Assembly (NCBI GenBank): GCA_026770585.1
Contig: MU646803.1
Coordinates: 258,450 to 276,220, forward strand
Reading direction: 5' to 3'
Source of the DNA: Baffinella frigidus
Taxonomy: Eukaryota > Cryptophyceae > Cryptomonadales > Baffinellaceae
DNA length: 17,771 nucleotides
Positions 12,730 through 17,771 of the stretch are shown piece by piece. Position numbers and translations under genes: made by a program. The notes under the pieces were generated by a model. The model saw only the letters and a list, made by a program, of their open reading frames with translations, had not been told where the DNA came from and searched no databases. The stretch's first letter is position 1. Each line of letters starts with the position of its first letter.

Positions 12730-12890
12730 GTTTTCATCCGGGAACATGTTAAAGTTAAAAGAAAATGGACTATCAAACCGGATTCTTCCCTAATTAAATT
12801 TACTTAGGGCCCTAATTAATCTTCTTCCGACTCCTATGAACACATAGAGATCCATTTTCTTTTAAATTCGACATGTCCCCGGATTAGTTG
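12730..12890. mobile_element. MITE with TCATCCGGG ends (153 bp), TSD GTTT/GTTG
   Basis: The element is 12734-12886. TCATCCGGGAACATGTTAAA pairs with the right end (ACATGTCCCCGGATTA), and both halves carry AAAAGAAAATGGA. Flanks GTTT (12730-12733) and GTTG (12887-12890) differ by one base. The related sequence GTGTAGGGGTTTAGGGTTTG at 13926 is uninterrupted and begins its right half with GTTT, an empty-site paralogue. The centre, with TTAGGGCCCTAA, differs from the constant core. Confidence 0.85.
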
Positions 12891-12912
12891 AGGTTTTGCG
12901 TTTGCAGACGGA

Positions 12913-13195
12913 CGCCAGCGCCCTTTGAGAGAACGCAACCTTGGAATCCTTCCGCCTCCCGGTGCGGACCCGTGGAGGGACACCACTCAGAGAGACAACA
13001 CTGCCCTTTGAGAGAACGCACTGCACTCAGAGAGACAACACTGCCCGTGGAGGGACAGCACTGCACAACGAAAAGCGGGAGGAAGCACTGTATTCAGAGA
13101 GACGAGCGCGTCCTGTGTGAAACTCTGCGAGACAACACTGCCCTTCGAGGGACAGCACTGCACTCACAGAGACAGCACTGCACCCCGTGAGGTAC
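12913..13195. repeat. Degenerate tandem of AGAGAGACAACACTGCCC units
   Basis: Phrases CTCAGAGAGACAACACTGCC, TTTGAGAGAACGCACTGC and GTGGAGGGACAGCACTGC alternate irregularly at roughly 24-48 bp spacing. An open plus-strand frame of 100 codons runs across it, but the units vary in length and would not keep a repeat protein in phase. Confidence 0.8.
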
Positions 13196-13370
13196 GGGAT
13201 TCAGAGAGGATGCATGGCGGGCGTGTTGTCTTCGTATACGTTGTATACTCGGTGATATACGACTCTGGGTAGGTCCCTCGAGATTATCTTCTCTCTCGTG
13301 TGACCTCCCGTGGTAACAAAGGTCTCGCTGCGAGAGAAGAGAACCCCCCCCCGGCTTGATGTGGTTAGCC

Positions 13371-13519
13371 AATTTCATAGGAAAACGGTTTTAATTTAAA
13401 ACCTTTGGAGTCAATGAAAATTACTACACGGAAGCTTCAATATTACTAGTAAACCCCATTGTGTGTAGTAAATTTCATTGCCAGAAAGTTTCAAATTAAA
13501 ACCGTTTCCGCATTAAATT
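13371..13519. mobile_element. MITE, constant-core family, TCATAGG/AAACGG arms, TSD AATT
   Basis: The element is 13375-13515 (141 bp), flanked by AATT at 13371-13374 and 13516-13519. Arms read GGAAAACGGTTTTAATTT. The core is AATGAAAATTACTACAC, AATATTACTAGTAA and GTGTAGTAAATTTCATT, almost as at 1326. The target exists uninterrupted at 12486-12530 (GATGTGGTTAGCTAACTCCC and CCTC), with AACT where this copy has AATT. Its TCATAGG tip links it to 9393 and 16398. Confidence 0.94.
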
Positions 13520-13555
13520 CCCCCTCCACCGCGACGGCGCACTCCACCAGCCCTG

Positions 13556-13704
13556 GGAGGTGGCTCAAATTGTGGTCTGGAGTTGGAGCCATTTTACCTT
13601 GTAGACACCCCAGATCTGGGGTGTCTACAACTTAAGAAGTCGCAATCTTGGTACAAAATCAACTTTGGGCATTTTTGTTCCAGACCACTATTTGAGCCAC
13701 CTCC
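13556..13704. mobile_element. GGAGGTGGCTCAAAT inverted repeat holding a palindrome
   Basis: GGAGGTGGCTCAAAT, then GTGGTCTGGA at 13556-13581, is mirrored at 13679-13704 with one mismatch. The internal sequence is asymmetric: about 17 bp lie left of the central palindrome and about 48 bp right of it. This suggests that one arm lost DNA or that the palindrome was inserted off-centre. Confidence 0.8.
13599..13630. repeat. Perfect 32-bp palindrome centred on AGATCT
   Basis: The arm TTGTAGACACCCCAGA is followed directly by its reverse complement; neighbours c13598 and c13631 do not pair. It lies inside the inverted repeat 13556-13704. Confidence 0.95.
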
Positions 13705-14192
13705 AATGGCTAGTGGCTGCACCCAGGGAGGACTAGAGGTCATTTTACGCCCAGGGTAGTTTTATTATTTGTACTGCGAATCATCCACGTTTGAAGAGAA
13801 AGCGTCATATCTGAGGGGAAATAATTGACTTTGAGTTTAGATGGACTGCCGAAAACGGATAGCAGTTGACCGGATAAGACGGTTAGCCCTCCGCCGCGAC
13901 GGCGCACTGCACCCCGCGGGGTGGGGGTGTAGGGGTTTAGGGTTTGCGGTTTCAGACGGAAGACAGCGCCCCGGGACGCAACTACACTCCAAGAGTGCCC
14001 TCCAAAAAAACGCAGCACACTCAAGAAACAAATCACCGCCTGCCAAACGCGAGAATGGCTGCGGACAAGACCACCAAAGGCCACGAACAAGGACACGCCA
14101 GAGTTTGCCCTCACGCTCGGCGATTCACTTCGGGGTTGACGAGCTGCACGTGACCCCCCCCCCTCTCCTGCACTCTCTATCGCTCTCCGGCT

Positions 14193-14260
14193 CTATGTCT
14201 CTCTGTATATCTGTCCTATGTCTCTCTGTCTATCTGTCCTATGTCTCTCTGTCTATCTGA
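14193..14260. repeat. 23-bp tandem CTATGTCTCTCTGT (x3)
   Basis: Units begin CTATGTCTCTCTGT and end ATCTGTC at 14193-14215, 14216-14238 and 14239-14260, with only single-base differences. It is a minisatellite. The preceding 13741-14160 shows a GTAGGGGTTTAGGG patch and GC-rich DNA with no supported gene. Confidence 0.9.
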
Positions 14261-14316
14261 CACGCCAGAGGACGTAACTCCGGCGAAAGACCAGCTCTGT
14301 TCCACTTCATTTGAGT

Positions 14317-14420
14317 TCCTCATCAATTGGCCCCCCTCCCCATTTCACATGTGAATTTCCTGGGGGGTGGGGCAAAATTCACCTTGGAAATTGGGAGGGG
14401 GGGGGTCGAATTGACGAGGA
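14317..14420. repeat. Inverted repeat TCCTCATCAATTGG (104 bp)
   Basis: TCCTCATCAATTGGCCCCCC and CTCCCCATTTC pair with GAAATTGGGAGGGGG and TCGAATTGACGAGGA with small gaps. A second nested pair (TTCACATGTGAATTT / AAATTCACC) lies inside. Probably a MITE; target duplication not evident. Confidence 0.7.
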
Positions 14421-14483
14421 GCCCAAGTTAAGTGGGACAGAGCTAGATAGAGGACAAGACAGCGGACGTGACTCCGAAGACAC

Positions 14484-14626
14484 TTGGGGTTTAGGGTTTG
14501 GGGGTTTGGGGGGTTAGGGGTTAGGGGTTTGGGGGTTTGGGGGTTTGGGGGTTTGGGGGTTTGGGGGTCTGAGGTTTGGGGTTTGGGGGGGTTGGGGGGT
14601 TTGAGGTTTGGGGGTTTGGGGTGTGG
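14484..14626. repeat. GGGTTTGG / GGGGGTTT G-rich tract
   Basis: TTTAGGG units pass into 8-bp GGGGGTTT units (14528-14570) and then irregular GGTTTGGGG. Runs of four or more G at regular spacing could form G-quadruplexes. Open frames of Gly-Phe-Gly or Pro-Asn-Pro type over it are repeat artefacts. Confidence 0.92.
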
Positions 14627-14637
14627 GATACCTCGCC

Positions 14638-14931
14638 AGAGACAACCACGAGGAGCTGCCGGATCGGCGGACCAGGCGTCACGAGCAGATCCCCCGCCTG
14701 TTTCGTATTGTAGAATTCGGGTTGGCTTGGATTTTTTCAGGGTCGGGTCGGGCGGAAATCTGACCAAAATGCGCCGTTTTGTGTCATCTTATGGGTGGGG
14801 GATGCTATCTTGTCATCAATCTCATGCACAAGATAGCATAAAACTTCGTTTTCTCTAACGCCCGAGACAATCACGAGGAGCTGCCGGATCGGCGGACCAG
14901 GCCTCACGCGCAGATCCCCAGCCTGCTTCGT
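14638..14931 (+). CDS. Duplicated exon-like cassettes (RDNHEELPDRR)
   Basis: Two blocks, 14638-14704 and 14865-14929, read RDNHEELPDRRTR, then RHEQIPRLF or PHAQIPSLL. AAC/AAT in the first codons is synonymous; other changes are replacements. The first is preceded by CGCCAG; the second ends in GTAAGT at 14930, the best donor motif in the window. Diverged remnants occur at 15050-15090 (EVPDRRAGRPPVS) and 15262-15280. The pattern suggests tandemly copied exons, but it could also be plain DNA duplication. Unknown protein. Confidence 0.3.
14803..14838. repeat. TGCTAT hairpin, 36 bp
   Basis: TGCTATCTTGT and ACAAGATAGCA flank a 14-nt loop. The preceding CATCTTATGGGTGGGGGA is also found before the 36-bp hairpin at 15806, so the shared unit begins at least 18 bp outside the hairpin. 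Confidence 0.85.
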
Positions 14932-15310
14932 AAGTCAATTCAGTACCGAAGTCAATTTAGTAAGTCAATTTAGTACGGAAGGTGAGAGGTCATCTGCAAA
15001 AGTGGCCGATTCCTGGTATAGATAATAGAAAGACGTGATTTAATATGGAGGTGCCGGATCGGCGAGCAGGTCGCCCGCCTGTCTCAGATAATTGGAAAGA
15101 GGATTAGCATGACTGTGGAAAGGGATCCAGGGCTCAACCCTTTTCAAGGACAGTTCCCACAATCCCCTTTCTTAAGTCAATTCAGTACCGACGGCGAGAG
15201 GGTGCCTGCAAAAGTGGCCGATTCCTGGTTCAGATAATAGAAAGACGTGGCTTGACGAGGAGGTCCCCCGCCTGCACCAGAATTCCCTTTCTTTTAAGTC
15301 AATTCAGTAC
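14932..15310. repeat. About 208-bp diverged tandem repeat
   Basis: AAGTCAATT(C/T)AGTA(C/A), GCAAAAGTGGCCGATTCCTG and CAGATAATAGAAAGACGTG-like blocks occur at 14932-15060 and again at 15173-15272, with further AAGTCAATTCAGTACCG at 15297. Between them 15092-15174 forms an imperfect inverted repeat (AAAGAGGATTAG / CAATCCCCTTT). Confidence 0.75.
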
Positions 15311-15326
15311 CGCAGGGTAGAAACAA

Positions 15327-15329
<3 letters not shown>

Positions 15330-15369
<40 letters not shown>

Positions 15370-15388
15370 GCTCTCTCTCTCTCTCTCT
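15330..15388. repeat. (CT)n microsatellite
   Basis: About 58 bp of CT with one CACTCG interruption. Confidence 0.97.
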
Positions 15389-15490
15389 ACAAATATAGTG
15401 CCACGGGTGGCCAAACCTTGGAAATTGTTCCCTTCTCATACAAACATTCACCCCTGGATTTCACTCCGGGTTCCACAGATCTAATGCTGC

Positions 15491-15573
15491 AATTCATTTA
15501 AATCACGTTTTAATGCAATTAATTTAAATCACATTTAAATCACGTTTTAATAATTCATTTAAATCACGTTTTG
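15491..15573. repeat. AT-rich tandem AATTCATTTAAATCACGTTTT
   Basis: Three to four partial units of CATTTAAATCACGTTTTAAT with internal deletions. ATTTAAAT is palindromic. Non-coding. Confidence 0.85.
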
Positions 15574-15594
15574 ATCCACCTTGAGGGTGACATG

Positions 15595-15964
15595 TGCTAT
15601 CTTAGCCTCAACATAGCATTGCCATACTGTCGAAATGGGCTCCGCGCGGAAAAAAATGAGGTCAGGTGAGGAACGGATGTAACATTTTCCACTGTTACTT
15701 CTTAAGTTGACAGAGGTTCCACTTTTGCTTTGAGACGTTCCACTCTCGACTTTTGTCTCGGTGGGCCGCGCTCTTAGCCTTTCGTCTCATCTTATGGGTG
15801 GGGGATGCTATTTTAGGATTAAAACCATGCCTAAGATAGCATTAAAGCCCATTTTCTGAGAAATCCGGCTCGTTTTTGACCTGACCTCGATTCCGCGCGG
15901 AGCCCATTTCGACAATAAGGATGGATATGCTATGTTAGGCATAAAACCAAGGCTTAGAATAGCA
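15595..15964. mobile_element. TGCTAT foldback element (370 bp)
   Basis: The left arm (15595-15666) reads TGCTATCTTAGCC, GTCGAAATGGGCTCCGCG and GAGGTCAGG. The right arm (about 15878-15964) is its complement with a 24-bp insertion. Both tips are themselves TGCTAT hairpins, and a third hairpin (15806-15841) sits inside. The right tip is the sequence duplicated at 1-159. Multiple nested hairpins are typical of foldback-type elements. No transposase is present. Confidence 0.8.
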
Positions 15965-16104
15965 GAAAGGTGCAACTGATATCCGTGGGAACAACCCTGT
16001 GTCTGACAATAGCACAAAACCCACGCCACAGATAGCACAAAGGCAATATAAGTTGGATCAGTTTCCATGTTAGGTCAAGGGTTGGGGGAGGACCTTGGGT
16101 TGAA

Positions 16105-16244
16105 TGTTTAGGGTTTGGGGTTTAGGGGTTTCGGGTTTAGGGTTTAGGGTTTAGGGTTTAGGGTTAAGGGTTTGGGGTTTGGGGTTTAGGGTTTAGGGTT
16201 TAGGGTTTAAGGGTTTAGGGTTTAAGGTTTAGGGTTTAGGGTTG
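16105..16244. repeat. TTTAGGG interstitial telomere tract
   Basis: About 19 units of GGGTTTA with GGGGTTT and TTTAAGGG variants. It is the cleanest TTTAGGG run in the window and indicates a plant/alga-type telomere unit. The stretch 16245-16393 that follows has no visible gene. Confidence 0.93.
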
Positions 16245-16393
16245 AGGCTCTGTGAAAGGTGGGTGGGGGCAGGCCCTTGGCTCTATTGAACTGCTCGGTA
16301 CAAATACATCGTATTAACCAATACATCTTATTAACCAACGTTTCGACCAGATTCCCATAGCACAAAATCCGCCCCAAGGAAATAAAAAAGGTA

Positions 16394-16557
16394 ACTTTCA
16401 TAGGACAACGGACTAAAAATGGGGTAGTTAGGCCTACGGTATTGACTACGGTAGGCCGCAGGGGCCTAGGGGGGCTCCTACGAGAAACCCTACGGCCTAC
16501 CGTTGGTAATACCGTAGGCCTGACTACCCCATTTTCGGTCCGTTACCCTATTTACTT
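16394..16557. mobile_element. MITE with TCATAGG ends, long arms, TSD ACTT
   Basis: The element is 16398-16553 (156 bp), flanked by ACTT at 16394-16397 and 16554-16557. Arms share CATAGG, AACGG, AAAATGGGGTAGTTAGGC and TACGGTATT with the element at 9393, but the inner parts (CTACGGTAGGCCG, GGGGCCTAGG) differ. The outermost base pair is mismatched. Confidence 0.9.
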
Positions 16558-16669
16558 AAGTTAAGTGTGTGTCCACATTAGATCAGGCGTGGGCGGAGGA
16601 CCTTGGCTCGGTTGAAGGTGGATAACTCCTTTAGCACCTGCAAAGGATCACTCGGCAGTTAACTTAACC

Positions 16670-16726
16670 AGGCAGGGTTGACTTAATCAGGCAGGGTTGA
16701 CTTAATCGGGCAGGGTTGACTTAACA
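16670..16726. repeat. 19-bp tandem AGGCAGGGTTGACTTAATC (x3)
   Basis: Three adjacent units, the last ending ACAG rather than AATC. GGCAGGGTTGACT resembles the CCGGGCAGG/CCTGCCCGG pieces at 12205, 17250 and 17594. Confidence 0.9.
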
Positions 16727-16758
16727 GCGCAGGGTTCGTACGCAGCAGGACTGAGACT

Positions 16759-16906
16759 AATCTCATATGGAAACACTTATAATTTATAAACTTGATGTCA
16801 ATGGAAATTGCTACACGTTTTCTTTACTATTACTAATAAAGATAGTTATGTGTAGTAAATTTCATTGGATCCAGTTTATAAATTTTAAGTGTTTGCGTAT
16901 GAAATC
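16759..16906. mobile_element. MITE, constant-core family, GGAAACACTT arms, TSD AATC
   Basis: The element is 16763-16902 (140 bp), flanked by AATC at 16759-16762 and 16903-16906. TCATATGGAAACACTTATAA pairs with TTTTAAGTGTTTGCGTATGA. The core reads AATGGAAATTGCTACAC, CTATTACTAATAA and GTGTAGTAAATTTCATT. The right arm is nearly that of 10690. Confidence 0.93.
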
Positions 16907-17158
16907 TGGGCAGGCAAAGTAGAGCGGCGTTCCACTCGACAATGTTGGAGGATCCTATTTATATGTGGGGTTGTAAATATTTGTACGAGGGTATGGTGTT
17001 CCAACCTCGTGACTGGCCAATATATGGCTAGTTACGTGACCAATCAACGAAAGTTACTGCACAAATACCCGCTTGTAAAATACATTGGTTTTAAATAGGC
17101 CCCTCTAGCATTCTCGTGTGGGCGTTCGCATCTGTTGTCAGCGAAAAGAATAAACAAT
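16907..17158. other. Unassigned sequence, no gene seen
   Basis: Mixed-composition DNA with one plus-strand open frame of 69 codons that starts inside the preceding MITE. There is no duplicated codon block, splice-supported exon or known motif. I leave it unannotated. Confidence 0.5.
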
Positions 17159-17201
17159 GCCAAAAGTTGACGGTTTAGGACCAGCATCGTCGACTTTTGG
17201 C
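17159..17201. repeat. Hairpin GCCAAAAGTTGACG
   Basis: GCCAAAAGTTGACG and CGTCGACTTTTGGC pair with one mismatch around a 15-nt loop. The GTTGAC motif recurs through the window (958-1010, 2168, 2694, 11624, 12297). Confidence 0.85.
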
Positions 17202-17232
17202 AGTGTTGCTCTTGTCGCGTGACGGTTTGAAG

Positions 17233-17620
17233 CAGGGCGATGACTAAACCGGGCAGGCGTTTTGTTCCAGGAAAAGGTCAAGCCACGACCGAGATTCTTG
17301 TCTGGGCGACAACCAGGGCGGCAAGATTCGTGTCGCGTGACAAACAGAGGAGAAAACCGTTCTAAACCCCAGAGAGATGTGAATTGCGCCTTGAACTGAG
17401 CGGCCCACCCCTCCACACAGCGGGCTAGAGGGATTTTCGGCCCACATCGGGCCAACTTTCCGTTACTTTATCCGTAGGAACCCCCCCTATGTCCCTACGG
17501 ATTGCCTACAGTAGGGTGCTAGGTCTTATCGATTAGGGGTTTTTCAAAATCCTTTTGAAATCCGCTGTGTGGCTTGACCTTTTCCTGGCACAAAACCTGC
17601 CCGGTTTATTCATCGCCCTG
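17233..17620. mobile_element. CAGGGCGATGA inverted-repeat element (388 bp)
   Basis: CAGGGCGATGACTAAACCGG, GCAGG, and CCAGGAAAAGGTCAAGCCAC (17233-17286) pair with the reverse complement at 17569-17620, with a few mismatches. The interior holds the third CCGTAGG module (17471-17531). A related CCTGGTACCAACCCTGCCCG piece occurs at 12200-12252. Minus-strand open frames of 67 and 105 codons overlap it, but neither shows a motif. Confidence 0.75.
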
Positions 17621-17671
17621 GTACAAGCCCTGCCCGGTTCAGTCAACTGCCATGTGACCGCGCATGGTGCG

Positions 17672-17771
<100 letters not shown>

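Noticed and set aside
15103-15130. U6 snRNA-like phrase GAGGATTAGCATGACTG
   Set aside because: The similarity covers only about 12 bases; the rest of U6 and a U-run terminator are missing. It also lies in an imperfect inverted repeat.
17138-17455. 105-codon minus-strand frame
   Set aside because: It spans one arm of the 388-bp inverted repeat and the GTTGAC hairpin, and a second overlapping frame is open too. No motif or codon conservation is visible.

Overview
This is a repeat-dense stretch of eukaryotic nuclear DNA. TTTAGGG-type interstitial telomere tracts, many small inverted-repeat transposons, microsatellites and short exon-like islands bounded by AG/GT signals all argue against a bacterium, organelle or virus. 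TTTAGGG telomeres are known from plants and many algal and protist groups. I cannot name the organism; an alga or other protist is my best guess. No complete gene, tRNA, rRNA or CRISPR array is visible. The long open frames are almost all read-through of heptamer satellite, microsatellites or transposon ends.

Layout. 1-2640: direct repeats, two MITEs, a 32-bp palindrome, and CCCTGAA/CCCTAAA tracts. 2641-3830: the clearest gene remnant, two plus-strand exons that together spell the second half of a PDZ domain, separated by about 0.8 kb of CCCGAAA heptamers. 3826-8720: MITE families with TATCCC, TACAGGGG and CCTTTAGGT ends, two minus-strand exon candidates (6321-6464, 6828-6929) and a (CA)n tract. 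8744-9374: a minus-strand terminal exon whose upstream intron looks like a tandem duplication filled with (CT)n. 9393-11340: long hairpin transposons and three copies of an exon-like block on the minus strand. 11340-13740: GTTGAC repeats, GTGACGG modules and more MITEs. 13740-15580: G-rich tracts and duplicated plus-strand exon-like cassettes. 15595-17771: a foldback element, TTTAGGG, two MITEs, a 388-bp inverted repeat and a (TA)n tract to the window end.

The most striking signals concern mobile DNA. Six elements of about 140 bp share a nearly constant 66-bp core but carry four unrelated sets of outer arms, each set self-complementary. Several have clean 4-bp target duplications, and some have an uninterrupted paralogue of the target elsewhere in this window. 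Separately, three perfect palindromes are exactly 32 bp long, each centred on GATC and otherwise unrelated in sequence. Gene content is fragmentary: the exons are inferred from codon-level features and splice-like boundaries, not from complete reading frames.
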